From Cellulomonas taurus (GTDB lineage Bacteria > Actinomycetota > Actinomycetes > Actinomycetales > Cellulomonadaceae), in contig NZ_CP051884.1 of the NCBI RefSeq assembly GCF_012931845.1, positions 3,373,432 through 3,437,431 on the forward strand: a DNA stretch of 64,000 bases, in the 5' to 3' direction. The notes under the pieces were generated by a model. The model had not been told where the DNA came from. It saw only the letters and a list, made by a program, of their open reading frames with translations, and ran no database searches. Below are positions 25,519 through 35,796 of the stretch, piece by piece (within the stretch, counting starts at the first letter, position 1; each line of letters begins with the position of its first letter). A program made the position numbers and the translations under genes.

Positions 25519-26883
25519 ATGAGGATCACCACCTGGACCAGCACCACCCAGCACCAGCCGTGGCAGGACCTCGGCACCGTCGACCCCGGCCCGATCACCC
25601 GGATCCCGGACGTGTTCGTCCAACTGGACGACCAACGCCAGCAGATCGAGGGCTTCGGCGCCACCTTCAACGAGCTCGGCTGGACCTCCCTGAGCCGCCT
25701 CACCGACGATCAGCGCGCCACGATCTTCCACGAGCTGTTCGCCCCCGGCATCGGCGGCAACTTCACCCTCGGCCGGATGCCGCTCGGAGCCAACGACTTC
25801 AGCCGCGACTACTACTCCTACGCCGAGGTCCCCGGCGACTTCGACCTGGCGCACTTCAGCATCGCGCAGGACCACGAGACCCTGATCCCGTTCATCCGCT
25901 CCGCCCAGTCCGAGCAGCCGGACCTGCGCCTGTGGGCATCCCCCTGGGTCCCGCCGCAGTGGATGAAGACCAACGGCCACTACGCGTCGGCCCAGCCGTG
26001 GATCGACGGCGTCGAGAACGGCCTGACAGCCGACCAGGTCCAGCAGGAGGGCACCGACTCCTTCATCCAGGACGAGCGCCACCTCGCCACCTACGCCGCC
26101 TACTTCGGCCGGTTCGTCGACGCCTACGCCGCACTCGGCATCGACATCTCGATGGTCATGCCGCAGAACGAGTTCAACTCCGCCCAGCCCTACCCCAGCT
26201 GCACCTGGACCCCCACCGGCCTGGCAGCCTTCCTCCGGCACCTCGGACCGCAGATGCGCGCCCGCGGCGTCGAGGTCTTCCTCGGCACCGTCGAACGCCC
26301 GAACGAGTCCCTGGTCGCCGACGTCCTCGCCGACCCGGAGGCCGCCGCCGCGATCACCGGCATCGGCGTCCAGTGGCACGGCAAGTCCATCGTGCCGTTC
26401 CTGGCCCGCGACTACCCCGAGCTGCGGATCTACCAGACCGAGCAGGAATGCGGCGACGGCCGGAACGACTGGCGCTACGCCCGCTACTCCTGGCGCCTGA
26501 TGCGCGACTTCCTGAACAACGGTGCCAGCGCCTACCAGTACTGGAACCTCTCCCTCGACCGCGGCGGGGTCAGCCGGTGGGGCTGGTCGCAGAACTCCCT
26601 CATCGTCGTCGACCCGGACACCGGCACCTTCGAGTACACCCACGAGTACCAGGTGCTCAAGCACGTCAGCCACTATGTCCAGCCCGGCGCCCACCTGGTG
26701 CCCACGCTGTCCTACACCGGCTACGAGAACCAGCTCGCCTTCCGCAACCCCGACGGCAGCGTGGTGATCGTCATGCAGAACGACACCGGCGAGGAGATGC
26801 CGGTGCAGATCACCGTCGGCGACCAGGTCGTCGAGCCGGTGCTGCCCGCCGACTCGCTCAACACCTTCGTCGTCGAGGTGTGA
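25519..26883 (+). CDS. Glycoside hydrolase family 30 enzyme
   Basis: A 454-aa retaining glycosidase of the GH30 type (glucosylceramidase-like TIM barrel plus C-terminal beta-sandwich). The N-terminal strand IEGFGATFNELGWTSL is the family hallmark. The acid/base is Glu218 (MPQNEF) and the likely nucleophile Glu308 (YQTEQECG). No signal peptide is seen, so it should act in the cytoplasm on imported oligosaccharides or glycosides (beta-glucosidic or related; beta-1,6-glucanase is the most common GH30 alternative). GGAG lies 7 bases before the ATG. It is divergent from an MFS gene with two palindromes between, a sugar-uptake-and-use layout. Confidence 0.88.
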   Translation: MRITTWTSTTQHQPWQDLGTVDPGPITRIPDVFVQLDDQRQQIEGFGATFNELGWTSLSRLTDDQRATIFHELFAPGIGGNFTLGRMPLGANDFSRDYYSYAEVPGDFDLAHFSIAQDHETLIPFIRSAQSEQPDLRLWASPWVPPQWMKTNGHYASAQPWIDGVENGLTADQVQQEGTDSFIQDERHLATYAAYFGRFVDAYAALGIDISMVMPQNEFNSAQPYPSCTWTPTGLAAFLRHLGPQMRARGVEVFLGTVERPNESLVADVLADPEAAAAITGIGVQWHGKSIVPFLARDYPELRIYQTEQECGDGRNDWRYARYSWRLMRDFLNNGASAYQYWNLSLDRGGVSRWGWSQNSLIVVDPDTGTFEYTHEYQVLKHVSHYVQPGAHLVPTLSYTGYENQLAFRNPDGSVVIVMQNDTGEEMPVQITVGDQVVEPVLPADSLNTFVVEV

Positions 26884-26899
26884 CGACTACCCTCACGCC

Positions 26900-27301
26900 A
26901 TGCCCCGGCTGACCGACCCCCAGCGCGCCTTCGTCACCGAACGCCACCTGGCCACCCTCACTACCCTTCGCGCCGACGGCAGCCCGCACGTGGTCCCGGT
27001 CGCCTTCACCTGGGACGACGAGGCCGGCATCGCCCGGATCACCACCAACCCGACCACGGTCAAGGTCCGCAACGCGCGTCGGGGCACCGCCGATGCCCCG
27101 ACGCGCGCGGCGCTGTGCCAGGTCGACGGACGGCGCTGGCTCACCCTGGAGGGCACGATCAGCGCCGACGACTCCCCCGCCGAACTCGCCGAGGCGCTGC
27201 GGCGGTACGGGGAGCGCTACCGGCCGCGGGATCCGCTGATCGAGCGGGTGGTGTTGCGGGTGGCGGTGGAACGGGTGATGTCGTCGCGGGATCTGCGGTG
27301 A
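26900..27301 (+). CDS. PPOX-class F420-dependent oxidoreductase-like protein
   Basis: A 133-aa member of the pyridoxamine-5'-phosphate-oxidase-like split beta-barrel family. The N-terminal ATLTTLRADGSPHVVPVAFTW is the hallmark of the TIGR-type PPOX_Rv class, which in actinobacteria usually binds the deazaflavin F420 and reduces small molecules. The usual C-terminal part with VERVMSSRDL is intact. Substrate and true cofactor are not known from sequence. It lies 16 bases after the GH30 gene and is convergent with dnaB, whose stop is 4 bases away. Confidence 0.82.
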   Translation: MPRLTDPQRAFVTERHLATLTTLRADGSPHVVPVAFTWDDEAGIARITTNPTTVKVRNARRGTADAPTRAALCQVDGRRWLTLEGTISADDSPAELAEALRRYGERYRPRDPLIERVVLRVAVERVMSSRDLR

Positions 27302-27305
27302 CGCC

Positions 27306-28679
<1,374 letters not shown>

Positions 28680-28800
28680 TGTGGTTCCTCTTCCCCGCCT
28701 CGCGTGTACTCCCTGAGCATCAGGTGTACCCGGCGCCTCCGACATCGTCTGCCCGGCGCCCACGCGAGGTTAGGTGCCGTGGTTCCCCGGCACAAGCGAG

Positions 28801-28954
28801 TCGTCCACAGGGCCTGGGGACGACCATGTGGAAGGCTGTGGACGACCCCCACACCGTTGTCCACAACCCGTGGACACAGCTGTGGAGAACTGTGGACCAA
28901 GACCGGGCGATGCCCGTTCTCACCGGCCAGAACGCCGTACACCGATGTGGACAC
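28801..28954. promoter_or_regulatory. Cluster of DnaA-box-like sequences between dnaB and the MATE gene
   Basis: Eight 9-mers of the type TTGTCCACA or its reverse lie in about 155 bases. The perfect box is 28857-28865. One-mismatch boxes are TCGTCCACA (28801-28809), TGTGGACGA (28837-28845), TGTGGACCA (28891-28899) and TGTGGACAC (28946-28954). Two-mismatch boxes are TGTGGAAGG (28827-28835), CGTGGACAC (28869-28877) and TGTGGAGAA (28881-28889). The spacing and mixed orientation resemble a DnaA-binding cluster (datA- or DARS-like, or a promoter control) rather than a single regulatory box. Its role is inferred. Confidence 0.6.
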
Positions 28955-30305
28955 CAGAAAGTTGACCGCGATTTCACGTTTCGGACGCTCACCGTCCACC
29001 GTCGACCGTCAGATCCTCGGCCTCGCGGTCCCCGCCCTCGGTGCGCTGATCGCCGAACCGCTGTTCGTCCTGGTCGACTCCGCCATCGTCGGACGGCTCG
29101 GGACCACCGAGCTGGCCGGGCTGTCGCTCGCCTCGACCCTGCTGGTGACGGTGGTCGGCCTGTGCGTCTTCCTGGCCTATGCGACGACGGCTGTCGTGGC
29201 CCGCAAGCTCGGCGGCGGGGATCGCGCCGGCGCCCTGCAGACCGGGGTGGACGGTCTGTGGCTGGCGGCCGGGCTCGGGGTGGTCCTGGCGGTCCTCGCC
29301 TTCCTCGCCGCGCCCTGGGCGATCGCGGCCCTCGGGGCGAGCGGCGACGTGGCGACCCAGGCCGAGCACTATCTGCGCGCCTCCGCCCCCGGGCTGCCCG
29401 GCATGCTGCTGGTGCTGGCGGCCACCGGCGCGCTGCGCGGGCTGCAGGACACCCGCACGCCGCTGATCGTCGCGGGTGTCGGTGCGGCGGTGAACGCGGT
29501 GCTGAACCTGGTGCTGGTCTACGGCGCCGGACTCGGGATCGCCGGGTCGGGGGCCGGCACCGCACTGACCCAACTGGGGATGGGCGCGATCCTGGTCGCG
29601 GTGGTGGTGCGAGGCGCCCGGTCGGTCGGCGCCTCGCTCCGTCCTGCCCCCGGCGGCATCGTCACCGGCATCCGAACCGGTATCCCGCTGCTGGTCCGCA
29701 CCCTGTCCCTGCGGGCGGCGATCCTGGTGACCGTGTGGGTGGCCACCGGCTTGGGACCGGTCGCCCTGGCCGCCCACCAGGTGGTCAACTCGCTGTGGGG
29801 CTTCGCCGCGTTCGCCCTGGACGCCCTCGCGATCGCCGCCCAGGCCCTGATCGGCCACGCCCTCGGATCGAGCGACCTGGACCGGGTACGCGCCCTGCTG
29901 CGCCGCACGCTGACCTGGGGCGTCGGCGCTGGAGTCGTGCTCGGGGTGGTGCTGGGCGGCGGGGGCTGGTGGCTCTCCGCCCTGTTCAGCACGGACGACC
30001 AGGTCCGGCACGCGATCACCGTGGCGCTGATCGTGGTCGCGGTGCTGATGCCGATGGCGGGGTGGGTGTTCGTGCTGGACGGGGTGCTGATCGGCGCGGG
30101 CGACGGGCGTTACCTGGCCTGGGCCGGTCTGGTCACGCTGGTGGTCTACCTGCCGTGCGCACTTGCTGTGCACACCTGGGCCCCGGACGGCTGGGTCGGC
30201 CTCGCCTGGTTGTGGGGTGCGTTCGCGGGGGTGTTCATGCTCGCCCGGGCGGTCACCACCGGCCTGCGCTCCCGCACCGACCGGTGGCTGGTCACCGGGG
30301 CGTGA
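28947..30305 (+). CDS. MATE-family (DinF-type) efflux transporter
   Basis: A 452-aa transporter with 12 helices in two repeated halves, the DinF branch of MATE. Helix 1 carries the family signature VPALGALIAEPLFVLVDSAIVG, and the second half repeats it (RAAILVTVWVATGLGPVALAAHQV). It would export drugs or dyes using a proton or sodium gradient; the substrate is unknown. The start is uncertain: GTG 28947 is used and TTG 28962 is equally plausible; both begin shortly before helix 1 (the usual length is about 440-450). The region just upstream is the DnaA-box cluster. Its stop overlaps the convergent small membrane gene by 14 bases. Confidence 0.88.
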   Translation: MDTRKLTAISRFGRSPSTVDRQILGLAVPALGALIAEPLFVLVDSAIVGRLGTTELAGLSLASTLLVTVVGLCVFLAYATTAVVARKLGGGDRAGALQTGVDGLWLAAGLGVVLAVLAFLAAPWAIAALGASGDVATQAEHYLRASAPGLPGMLLVLAATGALRGLQDTRTPLIVAGVGAAVNAVLNLVLVYGAGLGIAGSGAGTALTQLGMGAILVAVVVRGARSVGASLRPAPGGIVTGIRTGIPLLVRTLSLRAAILVTVWVATGLGPVALAAHQVVNSLWGFAAFALDALAIAAQALIGHALGSSDLDRVRALLRRTLTWGVGAGVVLGVVLGGGGWWLSALFSTDDQVRHAITVALIVVAVLMPMAGWVFVLDGVLIGAGDGRYLAWAGLVTLVVYLPCALAVHTWAPDGWVGLAWLWGAFAGVFMLARAVTTGLRSRTDRWLVTGA

Positions 30306-30525
30306 CGTCGGTGTCCGGCTCGCCCGCCGCGGCCTCCGCGTTCCGCTTGGACAGCGCGAGCATCGACCCGGCGCCGATGCACAGGAAGACCACCCCGATC
30401 GGCAGGAACACCCACTTCATCGCGTGGTCGAACAGCAATCCCATCGTGAAGAAGGGTGCTCCGATCGCGAACATCGAGGCGGCGGCACCGATCGTGGCCT
30501 GGCTGGGGTCGGTCTGCTTCGTCAT
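30292..30525 (-). CDS. Small membrane protein, 77 aa
   Basis: A 77-aa protein with two membrane helices (about residues 15-35 and 38-60) and charged ends, MTKQTD at the start and a Pro/Asp-rich tail. No motif or family is recognised. The codon pattern is that of a real gene, and the ORF fits exactly between the rplI-side terminator and the MATE gene, overlapping the latter by 14 bases at the 3' end. It may be a membrane-stress or accessory protein. Confidence 0.6.
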   Translation of the reverse strand: MTKQTDPSQATIGAAASMFAIGAPFFTMGLLFDHAMKWVFLPIGVVFLCIGAGSMLALSKRNAEAAAGEPDTDVTPR

Positions 30526-30675
30526 GCTCCGAGCCTAGGGAACAGCCCTGAGCAGCGGATCCGGCGCGGGGCGGAACCTGATCCCGGGTGCGCTCCGCCG
30601 CGCGGTGGAGACGGGCAGCCCGGCGGTGGAGACGAACGTCAGCCAGCGGTGCGAGCGCCGGACCGCTGACAGCAC

Positions 30676-30709
30676 AGCGCCCCGCCCCGGAGACCCGGGA
30701 CGGGGCGCT
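30676..30709 (-). terminator. Terminator of the rpsF-ssb-rpsR-rplI operon
   Basis: Arms 30676-30690 and 30695-30709 form a 15-bp GC-rich stem with one mismatch and a 4-base loop, 18 bases after the rplI stop on the minus strand. It lies in the gap next to the small membrane gene. Confidence 0.85.
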
Positions 30710-30726
30710 GCTGCCAGGCGACAGGA

Positions 30727-31176
30727 TCAGGCCGAGACGACCGTGACCTTCAGCTTGGCGGAGACCTCGGGGTGCAGGCGGACCTGGACCTCGTAGTCAC
30801 CCAGGGCCTTGATCGGCTGGGCGACCTCGATCTTGCGACGGTCGACCGACGGGCCACCGGCGGCCTTGACGGCGTCGGCGATCTCGGCGGTGGACACGGC
30901 ACCGAACAGACGACCACCGTTACCGGTCTTGGCAGACACGGTCACGCCGGTGGACTGCAGGGAGTCGCGGACGGCGCGAGCGTCGTCCAGGGTCGCGATC
31001 TCACGGGACTTGCGTGCCCGACGGATCGCGGTGACCTCCTTCTCGGCACCCTTCGACCACGGGGTCGCGAGGCGGCGCGGGATGAGGTAGTTGCGGGCGT
31101 ACCCGTCCTTGACGTCGACGACGTCGCCGGGGGCACCCAGACCGGTGACCTCGTGGGTCAGGATCAGCTTGGCCAT
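30727..31176 (-). CDS. rplI: 50S ribosomal protein L9
   Basis: A 149-aa ribosomal protein. The signature [21 protein letters not shown], with its rRNA-binding N-terminal domain, and a C-terminal domain joined by a long helix are present in the usual length. It is the last gene of the rpsF-ssb-rpsR-rplI operon, with a gap of 14 bases after rpsR and a strong terminator 18 bases beyond. Confidence 0.97.
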   Translation of the reverse strand: MAKLILTHEVTGLGAPGDVVDVKDGYARNYLIPRRLATPWSKGAEKEVTAIRRARKSREIATLDDARAVRDSLQSTGVTVSAKTGNGGRLFGAVSTAEIADAVKAAGGPSVDRRKIEVAQPIKALGDYEVQVRLHPEVSAKLKVTVVSA

Positions 31177-31190
31177 GGTGGTGCTCCTTC

Positions 31191-31427
31191 TCAGCGAGCC
31201 GACGACGAGTAGGGCAGCAGAGCCATCTCGCGGGCGTTCTTCACGGCCCGTGCGATCGCACGCTGCTCCTGGACGGTCACGCCGGTGACGCGACGGGCGC
31301 GGATCTTTCCGCGGTCGGAGATGAACTTCCGCAGCAGAGCGGTGTCCTTGTAGTCGACCGACTCGATCTTCGCCGCCTTGAGCGGGTTCTGCTTCTTCTT
31401 GGGCTTCCGGACAACGGCCTTGGCCAT
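31191..31427 (-). CDS. rpsR: 30S ribosomal protein S18
   Basis: A 78-aa S18 with the basic N-terminus ([15 protein letters not shown]), the central [20 protein letters not shown] and the [28 protein letters not shown] signature split between the two helices. It lies third in the rpsF operon. It contains no zinc-binding Cys pair, which is typical of the C-minus paralogue; a Zn-free form usually coexists with another under zinc limitation. Confidence 0.96.
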   Translation of the reverse strand: MAKAVVRKPKKKQNPLKAAKIESVDYKDTALLRKFISDRGKIRARRVTGVTVQEQRAIARAVKNAREMALLPYSSSAR

Positions 31428-31523
31428 CGTGGTGCTCCTTCTCTGGGAGCCCGGGGCGTTGCCATGCCCCGGGATGGGGTGTGAATGGGGTGGGTGACGA
31501 TCAGGTCGTCACCCGGATGCGGA

Positions 31524-32063
31524 TCAGAACGGGGGCTCGTCCGAGTAGCCGCCACCGCCGCCGCCCTGGGGAGTGGCCCACGGGTCGTCAGCGGGCTGGT
31601 TGCCGCCGCCGCCACCGTTGAAGCCACCACCCTGCTGCTGGCCGCCGTAGCCGCCGCCACCGCCGCCGTTGCCACCGAAGCCGCCGCCACCACCGGACCG
31701 CTGGGCCCGGGTGACCTTGGCCGAGGCGCTACGCAGCGACGGGCCGACCTCGTCGACCTGCAGCTCGACGACGGTGCGCTTCTCGCCCTCACGGGTCTCG
31801 TAGGACCGCTGCACCAGCCGGCCCTGCACGATGACCCGCATGCCCTTGGTCAGGGACTCGGCGACGTTCTCCGCTGCCTCGCGCCAGATCGAGCAGCGCA
31901 TGAACAGCGTGTCGCCGTCCTTCCACTCGTTGGTCTGACGGTCGAAGGACCGCGGGGTGGACGCCACGGTGAAGTTGGCCACCGCTGCACCGGACGGCGT
32001 GAACCGCAGTTCCGGGTCGGCGGTGAGGTTTCCGATCACCGTGATGACAGTGTCACCGGCCAT
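31524..32063 (-). CDS. ssb: Single-stranded DNA-binding protein
   Basis: A 179-aa SSB that covers single-stranded DNA at forks. Residues 1-110 form the OB fold ([14 protein letters not shown] and [18 protein letters not shown]). Residues 118-165 are a disordered Gly-rich linker with Gln/Tyr blocks. The tail ends in SDEPPF, the acidic protein-binding tip that recruits other replication proteins. It is flanked by rpsF and rpsR, as is usual. The gap to rpsR is 96 bases with nothing recognisable other than a Shine-Dalgarno. Confidence 0.96.
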   Translation of the reverse strand: MAGDTVITVIGNLTADPELRFTPSGAAVANFTVASTPRSFDRQTNEWKDGDTLFMRCSIWREAAENVAESLTKGMRVIVQGRLVQRSYETREGEKRTVVELQVDEVGPSLRSASAKVTRAQRSGGGGGFGGNGGGGGGYGGQQQGGGFNGGGGGNQPADDPWATPQGGGGGGYSDEPPF

Positions 32064-32124
32064 GAGTGCTCCTCGGGCTTGTGGGGGAGTGAGATCCGTT
32101 CACGCTATCCGCGTGTACCGACGC

Positions 32125-32418
32125 TCAGGCGTCCTTGCGGTGCACCTTGGTGCGCAGGACGACCTCGTTCAGGCCGAGCTGGCGGTCCAGCTCCTTGGCG
32201 GTCGCCGGGGTGGACGAGAAGTCGACCACCGCGTAGATGCCCTCGGACTTCTTCTGGATGTCGTAGGCAAGACGACGACGGCCCCAGATGTCGACGTTGT
32301 CGACGGTGCCGCCCTCGGTCTTGATGACCGACAGGTACTTGTCGAGCGACGGAGCGACGGTGCGCTCGTCGGTCTCGGGGTCGAGGATGATCATCATCTC
32401 GTACTGACGCAGGCTCAT
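32125..32418 (-). CDS. rpsF: 30S ribosomal protein S6
   Basis: A 97-aa S6 with the family's start [15 protein letters not shown], the [16 protein letters not shown] strand and the [15 protein letters not shown] end. The ATG at 32418 has a GAGGAGGTGGGT Shine-Dalgarno just upstream; a 42-residue longer reading is rejected. It heads the rpsF-ssb-rpsR-rplI operon, whose promoter should lie in the 140 bases between it and the penicillin-binding protein gene, although I see no clear -10. Confidence 0.97.
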   Translation of the reverse strand: MSLRQYEMMIILDPETDERTVAPSLDKYLSVIKTEGGTVDNVDIWGRRRLAYDIQKKSEGIYAVVDFSSTPATAKELDRQLGLNEVVLRTKVHRKDA

Positions 32419-32558
32419 ACCCACCTCCTCTGGTCTCGGCGGCCACGGTCGTTCCGTGGCAGGAGGGTTCGCACTGACGTGCGAGCTGCGTGACCGTGCC
32501 GCCCTGGTGCGTCGATGGCGACGACCGAGATGGCACAGCAACACACAAGCCTACCCGA

Positions 32559-34925
32559 TCAACCGCCGTTGCCGGGGTTCGCCGGATCGCCGGCCGCCCC
32601 TGGATCCGCCGGCGGCTGGGTCTGGGTCGGTGCCGGGTTCGGTTGGACCGCCGGACCGGTGGACACCACCACGGTGACCGCCGAACCCGGTGCCACCTGG
32701 GCGCCGCCGCCCGGGCTGACCGAGATCACGTACCCCGAGGCCACGTTCGGGCTCGACTGCTGGGTCACCTGCGGCACCAGACCGGCGTTGACCAGAGCAG
32801 CCTCGGCGTCACCCGACAGGCGACCCTCCAGGCCGGTCGGCACCGCGACGGTGGTCGGCGCGGCCGGCTCCTCCGGCGCGGGTGCCTCGGTGACCTCCTG
32901 GGTGGGCTCCGGGGTGGAGGTCGGCTTGGTGGTCGCACCCACGTTCGCGCGGTCGGGGAAGCTCAGCTCCTCGGCGTACTGCGGCAGCGTGAAGAGCTGC
33001 TCCATGTAGGACGCCCACAGGGCCGCGGGCCAGGTGGACCCGGTGATCTCCTTGACCCCGCCCCACGGGTCGATGGTGACCCGGTCGGCACCGTTGTCGC
33101 CGACCTGGCTGAAGGCGACGGCGGTGGCGACGTTCGGGGTGAAGCCCATGAACCACGCCGACTTGTTGTCGTTGGAGGTACCGGTCTTGCCGGCGATCTC
33201 CCGGTCCAGCGGCTTGATCCAGGTCTTGCCCGAGCCCTGCTGCACCACCTGGGTCATCGCGTAGGTGGCGTCGGCGGCCACATTCGCGTCGTAGATCGTC
33301 GTCGCCTGGTTCTCGCCGGAGTAGGCGACGCTGCCGTCCGGATACACCGCCTGGCGGACCATGTACGTCTTGTGGTGCTGACCCTGGGCGGCGATGGTCG
33401 CGTAGGCGTTCGCCATGTCGACCGGCTTCACGTCGTCGACCCCGAGCACATTGGACGCGACCGAGCTGACCGGCGTGGTGATGCCGGAGTCGGTGGCGAC
33501 CTGCGCGGTCTGGTCCGGACCGACCTCCAGGTTCAGCTCGGCGTAGACCGTGTTCACCGACTGCGCGGTGGCCTTGATCAGGTCGATGTTCCCGTAGCTG
33601 GTCCCGCCGAAGTTGTTCACGGCGTTGCCGTCCCACCCGTCGATCGTGCGCGGGCTGTTGCCGTTGAAGCGGCTGGTGAGCGGGATGCCCTCCTTGAGCG
33701 CCGCGATCAGGGTGAACGGCTTGAACGTCGAGCCCGCCTGCACCGCGTAGGTGGCCCGGTTGTACTGGTCGGCCAGGAAGTCGTCGCCGCCGTACATCGC
33801 CACGATGCCGCCGGAGGCGGGGTCGGTGGTCACGACGCCGACCTTGAGGTTCGCGCTGGGCTGCTCGCCGTCGGAGAGCTCCCCGCTGCGCAGTCGGCCG
33901 ACCGCATCCACGGCCATCTGCTGCGCGGAGGCGTCGACGGTGGTGGTGATGGCCAGGCCGCCGGAGCTGATCTGCTCGTCGCTGATCCCGTTCGCGTTCA
34001 GCTCGGACTTCACGTACTGCAGCAGGTACCCGTTGGTGCCGCCGTAGGTGTCCGAGCGGGAGAACTCGACCACGGTCGGGAACACCTGGGCGTCCCGGTC
34101 GGCCTGGGTGATGTACCCGTCCTCGACCATCAGGTTCAGCACCCGGTTCCAGCGCTGCTCGGCCTTCTCCGGGCTGACCGCGGGGTCCCAGTTGTTCGGC
34201 GACGGGATGATCCCGGCCAGCAACGCCGCCTCGGAGACCGTCATCTCCGCCGAGGGGTGACCGAAGTAGGCGATGGACGCGGCATCGATGCCGTAGGAGT
34301 CGCGGCCGAAGTAGATGGTGTTCAGGTAGCGACCGAGGATCTGCTCCTTGGTCTCGGTCTGCGAGATCTTGATCGCCCGGAGCGCCTCCTGGGCCTTGCC
34401 GAGGTAACTCGTCGTGGTCTGCCCCACGTAGTACCGCTCGACGTACTGCTGGGTCAGGGTCGAGGCGCCCTGGGTCTCGCCGCCGGTGATGTTGTTCAGC
34501 AGCGCGCGGCCGATGCCGGTGATCGAGACACCGGAGTTCTCGAAGAACGTCCGGTCCTCCGAGGAGACCACCGCCTGTCCGACGTAGGCGGGCAGCGACT
34601 CGTAGTCGATCAGGTTCCGGTTCGGGCCGGGGAAGGTCCCGATCGGGGTGGTGCCGTCGGAGAAGTAGGCGGTGCTGGTCTGCTCCTCGGCGAAGTCGTC
34701 CGGCGCCGGGATGTCGGTCAGCGCGTACGCCGCGACCCCCACCCCGAGGCACAGGAAGATGAACGCGGTGATCGATCCGACCACGAACCGCCAGGAGGGC
34801 AGCCAGCGCCGGATGCCGGTGTAGCCGCGCCGCGGATAGTCGATCAGCCGCCGCCGACCTCGGGGGTCGGCGGGGATACGACGCACGGTGGTCGACCGGC
34901 TCGACGGTCGGTTGCTGCCTGCCAC
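32559..34925 (-). CDS. Bifunctional penicillin-binding protein (class A) with PASTA domain
   Basis: A 788-aa membrane enzyme that polymerises and cross-links peptidoglycan. It has one membrane helix (about residues 40-60), a glycosyltransferase domain (about 75-250) with SSEDRTFFENSG and GASTLTQQ, and a transpeptidase (about 300-660) with Ser-x-x-Lys in GSTFKPF, SVN in QSVNT and KTGTS. Residues about 695-750 form one PASTA domain, which binds muropeptide or the PBP itself, before a Pro/Thr/Gln-rich tail. GTG 34925 has GGAAGG 6 bases upstream; longer readings add no domain and run into the PadR promoter. Confidence 0.93.
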   Translation of the reverse strand: MAGSNRPSSRSTTVRRIPADPRGRRRLIDYPRRGYTGIRRWLPSWRFVVGSITAFIFLCLGVGVAAYALTDIPAPDDFAEEQTSTAYFSDGTTPIGTFPGPNRNLIDYESLPAYVGQAVVSSEDRTFFENSGVSITGIGRALLNNITGGETQGASTLTQQYVERYYVGQTTTSYLGKAQEALRAIKISQTETKEQILGRYLNTIYFGRDSYGIDAASIAYFGHPSAEMTVSEAALLAGIIPSPNNWDPAVSPEKAEQRWNRVLNLMVEDGYITQADRDAQVFPTVVEFSRSDTYGGTNGYLLQYVKSELNANGISDEQISSGGLAITTTVDASAQQMAVDAVGRLRSGELSDGEQPSANLKVGVVTTDPASGGIVAMYGGDDFLADQYNRATYAVQAGSTFKPFTLIAALKEGIPLTSRFNGNSPRTIDGWDGNAVNNFGGTSYGNIDLIKATAQSVNTVYAELNLEVGPDQTAQVATDSGITTPVSSVASNVLGVDDVKPVDMANAYATIAAQGQHHKTYMVRQAVYPDGSVAYSGENQATTIYDANVAADATYAMTQVVQQGSGKTWIKPLDREIAGKTGTSNDNKSAWFMGFTPNVATAVAFSQVGDNGADRVTIDPWGGVKEITGSTWPAALWASYMEQLFTLPQYAEELSFPDRANVGATTKPTSTPEPTQEVTEAPAPEEPAAPTTVAVPTGLEGRLSGDAEAALVNAGLVPQVTQQSSPNVASGYVISVSPGGGAQVAPGSAVTVVVSTGPAVQPNPAPTQTQPPADPGAAGDPANPGNGG

Positions 34926-35101
34926 GGTGTGCCTTCCTGTGTCCTGGTCCCCCGCCTGATGGGCCGCCGGGCCCGGATCAGTATGCGTGAGCACCACCTC
35001 GCGACCGAGTCGACGGCTCGTTCTTCGGCCGACCTTCACGCGATCGCTACTGGTCCTTTCGGGGTGCTTGCCCGGATCGTCCCGGTCCCTTATCGTCCTC
35101 G

Positions 35102-35120
35102 ATGTATCAATCCGATACAT
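35102..35120. promoter_or_regulatory. Inverted repeat upstream of the PadR gene (likely autoregulatory operator)
   Basis: ATGTATC (35102-35108) and GATACAT (35114-35120) are perfect 7-bp arms 29 bases before the PadR start, in the divergent gap with the PBP gene. PadR operators typically contain ATGT...ACAT half-sites, which this shows. Confidence 0.65.
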
Positions 35121-35148
35121 CCAGTCGATGGTGACCCAGGGAGGGCAG

Positions 35149-35796
35149 ATGCGCGCACGATCCGATGTGCTCGAATCGGCGATCCTCGGTCTGCTGCACG
35201 ACTCCCCGATGCACGGGTACGAGCTGCGCAAGCGCCTCAACCTGCTGCTTGGGTCCTTCCGGGCCCTCAGCTACGGGTCGCTGTACCCGTGCCTGAAGTC
35301 GCTGGCCGCCCGGGGCTGGATCTCCGGCTCCGACGCGTCCGAGGCACCGGCGCACGCCCTGTCCGGCAAGCGGGCACGCATCGTGTACCAGCTCACCGCC
35401 GAGGGCAAGGAGCAGTTCCAGAACGTGCTGGCCTCCTCCGGCCCCGCCGCCTGGGAGGACGAGAACTTCGGCTTCCGGTTCGCCTTCTTCGGCCAGACCG
35501 ACGCCGAGACCCGGCTGCGCATCCTGGAGGGCCGGCGGACCCGGCTCACCGAGCGGCTGGAGATGATCCACGACTCGCTGACCCGCACCCGGGTGCGGAT
35601 GGACGAGTACACCCTCGAGCTGCAACGCCACGGGCTCGACCAGGTCGAGCGCGAGGTCCGGTGGCTCGACGACCTCATCGACCACGAGCGCCGCACCCGC
35701 GGTGCCCGTCCCAGCGGAGCCGACCACCAGGTCGATCACCGCACAAACGCCGCGGGTGCTGACCCAGCGGCTCAACCTCAGAAGGAGCGAGGATGA
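35149..35796 (+). CDS. PadR-family transcriptional regulator
   Basis: A 215-aa regulator. Residues 1-95 are the PadR winged helix ([24 protein letters not shown], then [15 protein letters not shown]), and a longer helical C-terminal domain (about 120-180) suits the Vir_act_alpha_C dimerisation arm. The ATG at 35149 with GGGAGGGC upstream is the start; the longer in-frame ATG upstream adds no fold. Its stop overlaps the ino1 start by four bases, so it is coupled to inositol synthesis, a pairing repeatedly seen in actinobacteria. A palindromic operator is 29 bases upstream. Confidence 0.88.
   Translation: MRARSDVLESAILGLLHDSPMHGYELRKRLNLLLGSFRALSYGSLYPCLKSLAARGWISGSDASEAPAHALSGKRARIVYQLTAEGKEQFQNVLASSGPAAWEDENFGFRFAFFGQTDAETRLRILEGRRTRLTERLEMIHDSLTRTRVRMDEYTLELQRHGLDQVEREVRWLDDLIDHERRTRGARPSGADHQVDHRTNAAGADPAAQPQKERG

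Noticed and set aside
31550..31700. Gly-rich stretch as a separate repeat element
   Set aside because: It is the normal disordered linker of the SSB protein, encoded by GC-rich Gly codons.
32490..35762. A 1090-aa plus-strand frame over the class A PBP gene
   Set aside because: It is antisense to a complete bifunctional PBP with all catalytic motifs, and its own sequence shows only Gly/Arg/Asp-rich noise.
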